A DNA stretch of 24,740 bases from contig CAJVPJ010000453.1 of the NCBI GenBank assembly GCA_910592205.1, positions 1-24,740 on the forward strand. Direction: 5' to 3'. Within the stretch, counting starts at the first letter, position 1, and each line of letters begins with the position of its first letter. Shown piece by piece: positions 11,042-20,965 of the stretch. The DNA comes from Paraglomus occultum. Taxonomy: Eukaryota > Glomeromycota > Glomeromycetes > Paraglomerales > Paraglomeraceae. The notes under the pieces are model-generated. The model saw only the letters and a program-made list of their open reading frames with translations, was not told the DNA's origin and did no database searches. A program made the position numbers and the translations under genes.

Positions 11042-11270
11042 ACCGCCTCGGCAAAGGATTGGGTTGATCATTGCCAATGCGAGATAAAAGGCTCCGGCCA
11101 ATTCTTCTTTTCCTCGACCCGTGAGGTACAAGGAAGGCTTCTTCCTTTCTTCGTTTCCTCGACCGCGAGGCACGAGGTAAAAAGGCTCTGTCTAATTTTC
11201 GTTTTCCTCGACCGCGAAATACGAGATTGGTAAGAAAGTTCTTTCCTTCACCGCGAGGTAGAAGCCCTCT
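11042..11270. repeat. Minisatellite with CCTCG-CGAGG hairpin cores
   Basis: Imperfect units start at about 11112, 11157, 11206 and 11245, spaced 39-49 bp. Each carries a core like CCTCGACCGCGAGG followed by a purine-rich piece (AGGTA, ACGAG) and a pyrimidine-rich CTTCCTTTC or TTTTCGTTTTC segment. The better cores can fold into 5-bp hairpins. A more degraded relative (CCGCCTCGGC) lies at about 11043. The block is GC-richer than its surroundings and appears non-coding. Confidence 0.55.
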
Positions 11271-12071
11271 TTACCAGTCAGCATTGTTGTCCTGCTGAGT
11301 GGGATATTGCTGCGCGTCTTTTGGCCCTTGAATGGAGAGTGGGCAAAGAGAGGACAGTAATAATTTATTAATACATGCCCTCCTCCAAGAATGAAAGGGA
11401 TGGCATATAATGCATTTTGTATAAAAACATGTCTTTAGGGTGGAGGAATTATTGTTGTTATATTGCGGAGGAGACATTCTTGTCGTTAAGGTGTGGTGGA
11501 TTAATTGCTGCGTGCTTATTATTATATTCTGTTACACATTTGCTAAGTGATAAACTGATCACTTCTATTAAAGGAGATATGCACGTGATTAATACGATTA
11601 AAATGTTCCTATCCCAATTCTCTCTTCTCAAATTACTGCTGCAGTCTCTTCTGATAGTATACCTCAATCGTTAATGATCAAGATCATTCCATAAGGATCA
11701 CAGGTAAAATGCTAGAAAAATGTCTTCTCGTTCGATGCTCTTATTATTATGTGAATGAAAAATTCTCATTGTACGCTCCGTGCTTTTTTCATTCGATCGT
11801 CGTATTACGAATCTCCAATCGCAAACATAATTATAATCACATTGGCATATATCCCTAAGCGCAATTCCAACTGAGGCAATATTCGGATACAGTTTCCCAT
11901 CACTAAATTGTTAGCTGAGGGGTGAGTTTGGTTAGAGGGAGAGTATAATGAATATTGATTCCGCGTAATTCCTCGAGATTATGGGAATTCTCACATAATA
12001 TAATGCGTCTTCGCAATCATTAATCCCCCAACTCGGTTTCCCATCTTGCTTTTATTCCCACAATAATACAG

Positions 12072-12310
12072 ACTTGATAATCCTGGCACTAAATGGGTTG
12101 GCCAAAGTACGAACTGGTGCGGGAGCGTGAATCTGAGAAAGAGCCTAGGTTGCATATTCGTCACATATCTCAGGGACATGACGCTTTGGGCAACTTGACG
12201 AAGTATGAAAGTATCAAGTGTTCACTTGGCATTTTACCATTCTGACATTTGCGTGTCTCCGATTACGCGTTGTCGTTTTGTCACATCCCTAGAAAATCAG
12301 ATCATTGCGC
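12072..12310 (+). pseudogene. Group III phospholipase A2-like exon, decayed
   Basis: After a strong acceptor (pyrimidine-rich, ending ATAATACAG at 12063-12071) the plus strand reads DNPGTKWVG, matching the PGTKWCG signature of the calcium-binding loop in bee-venom-type secreted PLA2, with the Cys replaced by Val (GTT at 12097-12099). A second frame then reads ISQGHDALGNLTKYE and IKCSLG, resembling the family stretch 'I--G---GLTN---YT---C-CD' downstream of the active-site His. The exact CCRxHDxC active site is not intact. A frame change and a stop show it is not functional. The block ends at a good donor (GCGC|GTAAGCTG, intron from 12311). The enzyme would release fatty acid from the sn-2 position of phospholipids and be secreted. 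The similarity is judged by eye. Confidence 0.45.
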
Positions 12311-12621
12311 GTAAGCTGCTTTTATGGCCAAATGATAAGGCTTAGTAACATCAACGCCGATGAATATGTACTCAGATCGAGAATGAGACATACAAGCATG
12401 CTGCCCACCAATCACCTTCGGTCATACTCCTACTCTTTTTGCGGTAGTGCGCGAAACAACAAACATTGGTTTTGGATCACAGACGTAGTTGCTGCTCGAA
12501 GTTCCCTTGGACTTATGATAATAAAATGCTTCAAAAGCACCTATAACTCGAGCTCTTTGGGGCACGACCGGTAAAACATTTGCAAAGAATGTTATAGTTG
12601 ATTCATATCATTTTCTCGTAG

Positions 12622-12836
12622 GTGTTATTAATTTTGCGGTCGATTGTTATAGCTTCTGCCAGAGCCGTTTTTACCGGCGGAATAATTGGCTTGGCGGCGC
12701 ATGTTTTATATGCAGTACGGCAGGAATCTTACTGCAACAAACAACCCCAATGTCTGCCACCACATTTGAACAGCTTTGAAGAACTATTTTTCGGAATCTT
12801 GTACAAGAAGACATATCCGACGGACTGCGGAATTAT
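12622..12836 (+). pseudogene. Cys-containing exon-like block, uncertain family
   Basis: Bounded by an acceptor (TTTTCTCGTAG at 12611-12621) and a consensus donor (AT|GTAAGTG at 12837), and open in one frame throughout. It has a hydrophobic segment AVFTGGIIGLAAHVLYAV, then a Cys pair in SYCNKQPQC and LFFGILYKKTYPTDCG. The last part resembles the C-terminal region of group III PLA2 (YFN-L----Y---C), which would make it a later exon of the block at 12072. An alternative is the N-terminal region of aspartylglucosaminidase (DAVE-GC--C----C). Both cannot be true, and the ambiguity shows the limit of reading decayed sequence by eye. Confidence 0.3.
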
Positions 12837-12918
12837 GTAAGTGAAAAATACAGATCATGCAATGAGTCGGCACCCTACTAAATGAAGAAATAAAGATGTT
12901 CATACAATTTCTATGCAG

Positions 12919-13770
12919 ATTGTGTCTTTCAAGAAGTCTGCAACAGCGGGTCTGGTAAAATGCAGGAGATTGGAAATTATGAAGGTCTTTCTCCTGAGAG
13001 TGCTCAATCTGAAGAAAGTTTTGTATGTGAGGTAATCGTTTGAATCGTAATTATATTATGACTTTGACTGACGCCTTCTTGATAACAAGTTCTCTTTGCT
13101 TCTGTCTTTAGCGAGGGTGCATCGTTACGTCCCAATGTGGCGGCAGCAGCAAAATCTTATATTCTTCGGAATGAGGTCAGACGTATATGCATTGGCGTCA
13201 AATGGCTTTTGCGGAGGTTTCTGTGATGGAATATATTACTGTATTAACGTTAAATGTGGTTGAAAGGAATCAATGGAAGGTCGGACGACCAGTAATACTG
13301 GTTACTACGTGGTCATGCGAAATGCAACAGTGGATGGAATATACCCATGTGTTTAGTGGATTTCAATCCGACAATTTAGAAAAGGAGATCGGATGAATGG
13401 ACAATATTTGGGTGATGTTATACTACAAGGTAACTTCATAGGGGAAATATGATGTCGATTCTAAGAACTTTGAATTCTGTCTAGGTGTATCACGTGGTTC
13501 CCGGTTTTAATAAGGTGTGCAGTGGAATCAAAATCTTATGACAGCGCTGCCAAAAGAGTTGGCGAATTTTCGCAACAGGGGTTGCCTCATTTGAATCTCA
13601 TTCGAGCTGAGTAAAACGGAGGTGTGTTTCGGATGATGGTTGACATGAGGAGTGATTCCTGGTGGCAGACAACAGGCCGGTATATTTCTGTCGACTAACG
13701 TACATATATTTGTAGTCGTGTATTCGATCCATCGGCAGGAAAACCATAATGCTATCGAATATGAATAATC
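12919..13770 (+). pseudogene. Series of exon-like blocks, weak aspartylglucosaminidase resemblance
   Basis: Blocks at 12919-13022, 13112-13429 and from 13485 are separated by GT-AG introns: 13023-13111 (GTATGT...CTTTAG) and 13430-13484 (GTAACT...GTCTAG, 55 nt). The first shows EGLSPES, like the GSPDE motif of aspartylglucosaminidase. The second starts GASLRPNVAAAAKSYILRNE, like its GAV-LR-VK-A--VA--VL-N region, and later has TTSNTGYYV and YLGDVIL. The third shows CAVESKSYDSAAKRV, like AVE-M--G--P--A, and NGGVF. Frame changes and at least three stops interrupt it. That enzyme cleaves the Asn-GlcNAc bond in lysosomes and occurs in some parasitoid venoms. The assignment is tentative and may be over-read. 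Confidence 0.28.
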
Positions 13771-13840
13771 AGAAGAACAAGACTTGAACATCTGGCTGAA
13801 TATAGGCTTTAGCGTATTGAATCAGATAGGATGGTAATTA

Positions 13841-13856
13841 GGGGGGGGGGGGGGGG
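13841..13856 (+). repeat. Run of 16 G
   Basis: Sixteen consecutive G residues in strongly AT-rich DNA, flanked by TAATTA and AATTCTC. It could form a G-quadruplex, but it could also mark a cloning or assembly join, since AATTC follows directly. Confidence 0.8.
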
Positions 13857-13859
13857 AAT

Positions 13860-14600
13860 TCTCTACATAATCAATCCAATTTCACATACCAATGATGCTT
13901 CTGATATACATAGTTTGCTAGAAAACGTTTATTTGTACGTGTCAGTACAAACAACAAGTTGAACATATACTAGGCTTTTAGAGTTATTCTGATTTGGTCG
14001 CAGTCTTCGTACCTCTCGATGACTTTTTGAAGCCACTGCGATTATTACAAGTTCCAAATGTTTGAAAGGAAATCATGATATGTTACCAAGCCATGGACAA
14101 GGCTTTATCGTCATCACCTAAGGCCTAATGCGGCATCCGGTCCTAAAATTCATTAGGATTCGCAACATGTTCAGATTTCTGAAGAGGATGAATATTAATA
14201 TGAGTGTATACCAATCTTCCATCCACATTCCATCTTCTATATATATAATGCGCTAGAGGGTGAAAAGCTAGTTCTTTCAGATTGCTTCGAAAACTTGGTT
14301 AATTGAGATTTCCCAACTTTAAGTTAGGGGGCAGATTAGGTGTTATTAATATTTAAAAAATACCTATTACTATTACAGTATAAGTAAATTAACAAATCAG
14401 GCATTGTAACACGAATATTTGAGCGAGATAACGTTACAGAGACCAACACAGAACCATAAGTAATAAAAACCAAAGGGGGTGCAGGAACGCAAGCTTACAA
14501 TAAGCGAATCGCTCTCCAACTCTACCAACTCCAGTTTGGCGGCTTGGGCATGAAGTTCAAGTTAATGATATATACTGTACTAAATGGTTAGCGAAATTTT
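13860..14600. other. Stretch without a supportable gene
   Basis: A GC-richer patch at about 14475-14560 is open on both strands for about 35-45 codons (for example QLYQLQFGGLGMKF on plus, AAKLELVELESD on minus). It could be a fragment of a mobile element or an exon, but neither start, splice pair nor family is evident. Confidence 0.4.
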
Positions 14601-14611
14601 TTTTCACTTAC

Positions 14612-14661
14612 GCATGGGGACGCTTAACATTTAAGGCAAATTTCACTGTGAAATTTGTCTG
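14612..14661 (-). other. Candidate 50-nt internal exon
   Basis: On the minus strand a 50-nt segment is flanked by a good acceptor (TTATGTTTTGCAG) and a consensus donor (ATGC|GTAAGTG), and is open in at least one frame (FTVKFALNVK). Upstream on the same strand (about 14845-14700) a 48-codon Cys-containing frame without Met reads VCCRCGEEVMWCRS. Together these may be exons of a lost or unrecognised gene. No family identified. Confidence 0.25.
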
Positions 14662-14849
14662 CTGCAAAACATAAATGTACTTATGCCATGTGGGATGTTA
14701 TATCGATATGTTATTCTACTCGTACGACTGGTGATTTTATTTTGGGGGGATTGCTTGATGTTTTGTAATGTGGTTGGCCAGACAGACTTCGGCACCACAT
14801 AACCTCCTCACCACACCTGCAGCATACCAAAATATGTATAGAGATATCA

Positions 14850-17280
14850 GGACTTGGTCAAATATTATCGCAGGGAAGTATTCGTTGACCGGAGTTTATT
14901 ACAGCATTACAATTCATGTGTCCCAGTTATGGATATAATAAAAATATTCCCATTTATAGTAATAATGTCAAATTAACAGAATTTAACGCTTAGAACTATG
15001 TTAAGATATTGATGTGCTGATGGGAAATTGGGGCAGAGGCTTTTTTGATCTTCATGTAGATCAACTTTTTCGTCACATCCAACTGTTCCCATGATCGATT
15101 TTCACGATAATGTGCGTATACTATATCAATATCTGCCGGTTATTATTAGACAATGTTAACAATAATGCGTTAATAAATTCATGCTATTAAACAAAAGTAC
15201 TGTATCTGTGTGTATTTGAAAAATGGGCAAACACCCTCTTTTTACATATCATATTGATAAGCACGCCGGTAAGAATGTGGGTGATCATATGACACTACCA
15301 AAATAATTGAGCAAAAAAAAAAGCAAGGCAGTCCACAAGCAAAGACATTTCATACCAACAAAGTCTTTGCTCGCTTGAACGAATAACAACTATGTATTAG
15401 TATCTTCGCTGTTTGAATTGAACGGATAGTGACTCCGTGATTTTATCCATATAAGGCAAAGCGTGTGTAATCACATATTATCATTTATTCTTTGACAACG
15501 AAAAGCGAAAACGATTTAATTATTCGAAGTGTTATACTATTTTCTCTATAGAAAGTCATTCAATAGCATATTGGATCACAGTGTGATTACTTGAAAAAAG
15601 CAAGTTATGACCTGTCAAACGATGGGAGGAATATTAACTATCTCGACATGAATTAGAATTTTTTAAAACGAAAGTGCAAGAGTTTTTTACCATCTTATAT
15701 TTTTGCTGCGTACTGAAAATTAACAAACGAGTATATTGGACTTAACATTACACAATAAGAAATTATATACTTACGACGTATTATAGTTTGCATATTTGAG
15801 CCCATACGGCTACATTACCTACTCTCCTCTCCAAGTCTATATAAACAATTTCTATTGGTACACAAAGTATAGATGTCAAGTGTATATGTATTTCCATTTA
15901 ATAATAATACGCCCAAACTTATTCTGTATTGGTGCTTTCCAGTGTTGGCTACACTACTCATTGATGCAACGCTATAATCTTATGTATCAATAACAAAAGC
16001 GCATATCGCCACCATTAATAATCAATAGGGTCAGAACCTATACTTGTTTGTGGGTAGCAAAAAGACATATTAAGTTTTATTCAAGCACTGACGTTTAATA
16101 CAGCGATAACAGATATGATAAGCATTGTTCTATAGATAGCACTATGGTTGTATAACATGCTGAAACTCAACACGTATACTCAACTATAAAGTTGTAAAAC
16201 TCATCTATCAGATAAAAAGAATGTGCTGTGCGCATTCAATGTATGGGATACCCAGTCTGATATGCTCTAGTCATAGAATCCATTCGAGAAGATTAGATAT
16301 TTTGTCATAGTGACGATCATCAGTTATGTATCCTGCATAATAATAGTAAAATAAATATTCTCGAGAATGTTAAGATGCTAATGGTACAGATGACAGTGCC
16401 TGAGATGCAGCAGATAATACATTGTAGAAATTGCATAAGGCCTGTATTGTATGTAGTTACATTTCATATCTCTAACGTATATAATACGTATGCATGTTTA
16501 CATATTATTGGATATATCAAACATCAACTATATCAGATATTTCTAATATACACGATTATTTAAATGTTATCATGCATAGATGTCACCGATTAGGCAACTT
16601 GCATAAGCCATTGATTACGTTATTGCTGTTCTCACACTTTCATGTGTCCTGAATGTTAGTTCACTATTAATAAATCAGTTGAGATGGAAATTATGATATT
16701 GCACAGTTGGTTTCGTGCCATTTATTAGGCGCGCAACTAAGGTGGACCTCTAAGGTTGTTTGATATGACACAGTTGGGTTCACTTGTTCTAATCATAGAA
16801 CAAAACGATTTCAATTTTGCTGCTTAAACTTATTCGTTAGATAAATTATATGTGTAACTCAATTCAATAAATTCTAAATTAAATTTAAAGAGTACTTTGT
16901 CATTCTCAAGTGACTTCGCATGTACGCTATCTGTGCGATCTTTGGTTACGAATGCTGTTAGCATTCATAAAGTCACCAGACACGTTTCCTATAATTGTTT
17001 TTATACAGTTTGAACTATACAATATTGTCTCTTCCACAGAACAAGCCAAAAATGGTTTAGACATGCATACACATCTGGCGTATTACCCAATCCAAATTGA
17101 CCAAGTATCCCAGCATAAACTTAATATAAAATTTATAATACCAGCATGTATAAAAAAAATTACAATAGAATGACAAGCTTGTTCACTGACAAAAAAATTT
17201 TTTTCTTATTTGTTGGTTCGGACATGAAAAACTTACAATTATTAATTGTATTTTCTGTATGGAATACTCTGTACTTCTTC
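14850..17280. other. AT-rich stretch without a supportable gene
   Basis: Contains many short open frames rich in Ile, Tyr and Leu codons, as expected by chance from A/T-rich DNA, and no promoter, splice and poly(A) combination. The longest (16910-17173) starts from GTG rather than ATG and has no coding signature I trust. Confidence 0.5.
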
Positions 17281-17289
17281 ATTAAACAA

Positions 17290-18060
17290 GTTCGACTTTC
17301 TTTATTGTTTACAGCGCCAAGTAATTGTTGATAGAGAAGAGTACGTAATACAATAACAACAAAGAGTATTCTACAACAATTACCTTTCATTGTTTATGCA
17401 TTAAGTATTTTTTTCAATGAACAACTAAACAGGTTTGACTTTCCTCATTTTCTGCGACAAGATATGTAATACAACAAAGAATGTTCTATAACAATTGCCT
17501 TTCATTGATTATGGATTAACCTTTTAAGTATTTTTTTTCAATGAACAACTAAACAGGTTTGACTATCTACATGCCAAGTGATTATTGATAGAGAAGATAC
17601 GAAATACAAAGAAAATGTTCTACAACAATTGCCTTTGATTGTTCATAGTTTAACTTTTTACGGTATTTTTTTCAATGAAATCAATAAACAGGTTTATATT
17701 TAACTTTCTACACGCCAAGTGTTTGTTCATAGAAAATATACGTGATACAACACAGAATAGTCTACAACAATTGCCTCCTTTTACCGTATTTTTTTAATAG
17801 AAAAAAAAATTGTAAATCATTTTTTAGAACAACCAAACAGGTTTGACTTTGTTTTCTGCAACGGCAACTGATTTCTGATAAAGAAGATGCGTAATACAAA
17901 AAAATTTGCCTTTTGTCTAACTTTTTCCGTAATCTTTTCAATGAAACACTGAACAGGTTTGATTTTCTACAATGCCAAGCTATTGTTCATAGAAAAGATA
18001 CGTAATACAGTAAAGAATGTTCTACAACAATGTATTGCGTTTGTATGTTCAAATGAAGCT
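17290..18060. repeat. Six diverged direct repeats, about 104-149 bp
   Basis: Units start at the GTTTGA (or GTTCGA/GTTTA) that follows AAACAG: 17290, 17433, 17557, 17692, 17841 and 17957. Most share, in order, GTTTGACTTTCTAC, GCCAAGTGATTGTT(G/C)ATAGA(G/A)AAGATACGTAATACAA split over several variants, AGAATGTTCTACAACAATTGCCTTT, a T-rich segment, then TCAATGAACAACTAAACAG. Unit 5 has lost the middle part. The spacing between shared motifs varies, so the array is old. It ends about 150 bp before the TATA box at 18213. It could be an ordinary satellite, or a homologous-repeat (hr) type enhancer or replication element of the kind found in insect DNA viruses. Confidence 0.75.
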
Positions 18061-18212
18061 AAAATTACAATGAAAAATGATATGTAATATTAAAATAGCT
18101 TACGTATTAATATTATGATAGATAGCATGATGTCAGAATTTCCTTGTCTCTTGTATGATTCCTTGTGGCAAATTCTAGTTTGGGAGAGAGGCAATTTGCC
18201 AAATCCTATGGT

Positions 18213-18220
18213 TATATAAA
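18213..18220 (+). promoter_or_regulatory. TATA box
   Basis: TATATAAA 28 nt before the ATG at 18248, with ACAGCC about 18 nt downstream as a possible start region. It sits between the tandem-repeat array and the broken gene that follows, so it probably once drove that gene. Confidence 0.5.
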
Positions 18221-18247
18221 GCACACATTTACAGCCTTTCGAAAATT

Positions 18248-19016
18248 ATGTCGAAAAAATACAGACATAAAAACCATTGCATACAAAAAACCCATCGTCT
18301 CTTACTCTCCAACCAAAAAATCATAAAACTGAATAATAATCCTTTTTTAAAAAAGACCACTCCAACAAAAACGTTGCAGTCACAATTAAATTTCTTTAAA
18401 ACGATGCGGCCATCCCCAACACAGTTGCAATCCTGCTACCGCGTGGACTTGGATTTTGTCGGCCTGTCAGCCATCACGCCTGGGCCCTCCAACGGGGAAG
18501 AAGAAATTAAATTCTTTGCGGTTAGGGCACGTTGCCCTTCGACAATTACCGGGCCTTCCGTGTGAACAAGCTCACATGGAAAAGAAGTTGAACGTCTTGG
18601 CTGTCATTGCACGTCGCTTGGCAGTCATTCATAGTCGAGGTCGACCTGCGACCGTTCCCGCCAGAGGTATACAGTTCATGGCGGGTTTCCCAAGGCTGGC
18701 CACTTGACAACGCCGCTTTGGGATTCAATCAAGATTACCGATACTGAACGCAGCCGGCTTGAAAATCCACCGTTAAAGTTGTCTTTACCCGTAGCAAAAT
18801 TGATTTCACTATCAACTACGGGCAAACAAAAGCCGCTCTGCATGTTTTTGATCTATAAAAAAAACTATGCGGCGAGCTTATTAAAGGCAAAAAAGCCACT
18901 TCCTCAAAACTTACGGAAGAGGCCAACGAAAAGTGGATGTCGCCTTTGGAATAATCATGCATATTGGCCTTTCGCATTCAACCCAACCACCTCTCGGGCC
19001 ACATGAAGAGTGGCAA
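18248..19016 (+). pseudogene. GC-richer broken gene with TATA box and poly(A) signal
   Basis: Starts at ATG 18248 with a Lys/His/Gln/Asn-rich basic leader. From about 18400 the GC content rises sharply. Coding character then moves between frames: to 18565 in the first frame (DLDFVGLSAITPGPSNGEEE), then another frame (LPFDNYRAFRVNKLTWKR; RPFPPEVYSSWRVSQGWPLD; KIDFTINYGQTKAALHVF). Stops or frame changes occur near 18525, 18585, 18750 and 18855. AATAAA follows at 19052. Original length would be roughly 240-260 aa. I do not recognise it; a viral structural or DNA-binding protein is one possibility, unproven. The composition is unlike all neighbours, which suggests a separate origin. Antisense and third-frame ORFs here are shadows. 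Confidence 0.5.
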
Positions 19017-19051
19017 AAATAGACATTTTTTTGGTCTCCTTTTTTTTAAAA

Positions 19052-19057
19052 AATAAA
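19052..19057 (+). terminator. Poly(A) signal AATAAA
   Basis: AATAAA directly after a T-rich tract downstream of the broken gene ending near 19016. A second overlapping AATAAA follows at 19056-19061. Confidence 0.45.
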
Positions 19058-19523
19058 TAAATTAAATAACATGTATTTAACGTCTGTTATTATCATACAT
19101 ACTTTTTATATAGAACATTATTTTTAAAAATTTTATTTTCAAGATTGTAACTATTATCCTGCAGACATATAATAAAACTATACCATCAAACCGTCAAAAA
19201 AAAGCAATTTCGCTCGTTTATTTCAAACATCCTTTTAGTACTGCCCGCAAGAACGTTCGCATAAAACGCCTACAAGTCGAAGTTTTTGAATTGAAGAAAT
19301 TTACAATTACGTGTATAATAAACACGTCCCGGCGAAACATGTTATCATGTCCGTCTTTGCTCAATTATAGTCAAAACGAATATTTGTAAAATCGTTCTTT
19401 AAATTTACACTTTTAAACATCAGTGTATATCAGCCACTTTGCTATTACGTCAGAATTGTTATTTATAGCTGGAGCATGTTACACATCATTCTTATCAACC
19501 CGACACATATGCGTCTGACTTAC

Positions 19524-19774
19524 CGGTGAGACAGGCTCAGTCTTTGCATCATATGCTTCTTTTGAAGTTGAATCTTGCCTTGAAGCAGCGTGTATTTGCT
19601 GTTCGCATTTCAGGGTTTGGAGATCGCAACGTAGATCTGAGTCATTAAGTTGTTCGGCCCATGGAGAGAGGGAAGGGAATGATAAACTCGAGAGGAAGGG
19701 ATATACGAGGAGGGATATGATTACAATAACGATAAAAAGCAATAACCGAGTTATTCGAATCTGTTAAAATCCAT
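19524..19774 (-). other. Candidate exon with hydrophobic leader
   Basis: On the minus strand a frame opens after a possible acceptor (ATTTTAACAG) and runs to a strong donor, CACCG|GTAAGTCAG (intron from 19523). It reads a very hydrophobic stretch LLLFIVIVIISLLVY, then a polar region with Cys (LRCDLQTLKCEQQ) and acidic/Ser residues. That is the layout of a signal peptide or membrane anchor followed by the start of a secreted protein. No ATG lies in frame, so an upstream exon would be needed; the overlapping frame beginning at 19857 also lacks ATG. No downstream exon is identifiable. Confidence 0.3.
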
Positions 19775-20233
19775 TTAACTTTCTTGTCGTCATTTACGCA
19801 TATTTTCAGCACTAAGAGATCAAATCTTCCCCCATTAATTTCAAATTCAGTTTTCAACCTCTAGATATTTGATTGCTACAGAATTCAACATAATCGTAAC
19901 GCGATTTTGAACACAAGAATGTAGCTAAGACTAGAACATAACGCAAGTAACGGTTTTTTGGTGACAGCATGGGAAAAATAGAAAATACGTGCTTTGTGGC
20001 GTAGAAAATCTAGTAACAGCAAAATGTATATAAGGAGCCGTCCCGACCATCAAAAATCCTCATGTTATGTTATGTTGAAATCATTGATGTTATAAAACAA
20101 ATAATATTCGATACTGAAGTATTCGGATATAATAATCGATCTGATATTTATCCTTTAATTAAATACGAAACTTTTTACTTTCATTATTTCTATCGTCGTG
20201 AAAACTAAGCTTTTTGACTTAACTATCGGCAGC

Positions 20234-20303
20234 AGATCGGTAACGACCCGTAGCTGTATTTAAACTTTAGTTGTCAGCGCAATAGATCGGTAACGACCCG
20301 TAG
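20234..20303 (+). repeat. Exact 20-bp direct repeat, spaced 50 bp
   Basis: AGATCGGTAACGACCCGTAG occurs at 20234-20253 and again, identical, at 20284-20303, with start points exactly 50 bp apart and partial similarity continuing outward (TAGCTG versus TAGTTG). The intervening DNA is not repeated. The layout resembles paired binding sites rather than a tandem duplication. Confidence 0.7.
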
Positions 20304-20663
20304 TTGCGGTAAAGCAAGAGTATCTCGATTGATAATTTAAATTCTTTGTTGTTATAATTAGATAAGTGACATCCCTGACTAGTCAAACCCTAAATCGAAG
20401 TTCGCCCTGTTTAAAATTAGAAAAAGAAAATTTCCCCTTCGATTCCGCGGTAGATAGATTGTTGTTGTTTATTTATCGTGGGTACCCTTATTTAGATACG
20501 AGTATAGGAAATACATCGTATAGGGAGTGAAGAGAAGCGCGCACATAATTTTTGTCACTTTCAATTTTCTATCGGTCTTCCGAAATATCGGTTTTGAGAG
20601 ATTATTACATTTGATTGGTAGACAATTACATATAGTAAATTAAGAAATTGTGAATGTAATAAC

Positions 20664-20669
20664 TTTATT
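20664..20669 (-). terminator. Poly(A) signal for the 90-aa gene
   Basis: AATAAA on the minus strand, 23 nt after the stop codon of the gene ending at 20693. Confidence 0.5.
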
Positions 20670-20692
20670 ATGTGCCACCATTGATAAAATTG

Positions 20693-20965
20693 TCAACTTG
20701 TGATTGACTTAATTGAAGCAATTTCTGGTTTTAATGAACGCAGAACTGATAATGCCTTCTTATTGAAGACAAAGCCACTGGGCGAATCATTGACAAATCG
20801 CATTAGGTTGTCCACACTTGCTAAAGCTGTTTTTAATAAAATTATAGGCTGTGGTTCATATTTCTTGTCACTTTTTTCTTCTTCTTTTTTCTTCGTCTTC
20901 TTCGACGTTCTGTACGGTTGCAATAATATAATTATCGGTAAAACGTTCAATAGGTAATTGTTCAT
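20693..20965 (-). CDS. Unrecognised 90-aa Lys/Glu-rich protein
   Basis: ATG at 20965 (minus strand) opens a frame ending at 20693, with a poly(A) signal 23 nt later. Residues 4-18 are hydrophobic (YLLNVLPIIILLQPY), possibly a leader or anchor. Residues 22-35 are a charged block KKTKKKEEEKSDKK, followed by a mixed, helix-prone part (TALASVDNLMRFVND; KKALSVLRSLKPEIASIKS). The minus-strand reading has more ordinary protein composition than the antisense frame (20700-20957), which reads the same charged block as Phe/Ser runs. The upstream tract TATATTTTATATTTG could serve as a TATA region or lie at an exon edge; a longer, spliced N-terminus cannot be excluded. Same strand as the Asn-rich gene 0.6 kb upstream. 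Family unknown. Confidence 0.5.
   Translation of the reverse strand: MNNYLLNVLPIIILLQPYRTSKKTKKKEEEKSDKKYEPQPIILLKTALASVDNLMRFVNDSPSGFVFNKKALSVLRSLKPEIASIKSITS

Noticed and set aside
11429-11674. 82-codon ATG frame with hydrophobic stretches
   Set aside because: Both strands are open here, there is no matching promoter or family, and the composition is low-complexity Leu/Ser/Cys.
12622-12836. MICOS13/QIL1-like membrane protein
   Set aside because: Only a Gly-rich hydrophobic segment matches; the remaining residues do not follow that family.
13528-13791. 87-aa minus-strand frame
   Set aside because: The plus strand here carries a better exon-like block with an upstream GT-AG intron; the minus frame is probably a shadow.
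18456-18728. Overlapping frames on both strands of the GC-richer block
   Set aside because: GC-richer DNA lowers stop frequency in all frames; only the plus-strand series fits between the TATA box and AATAAA.
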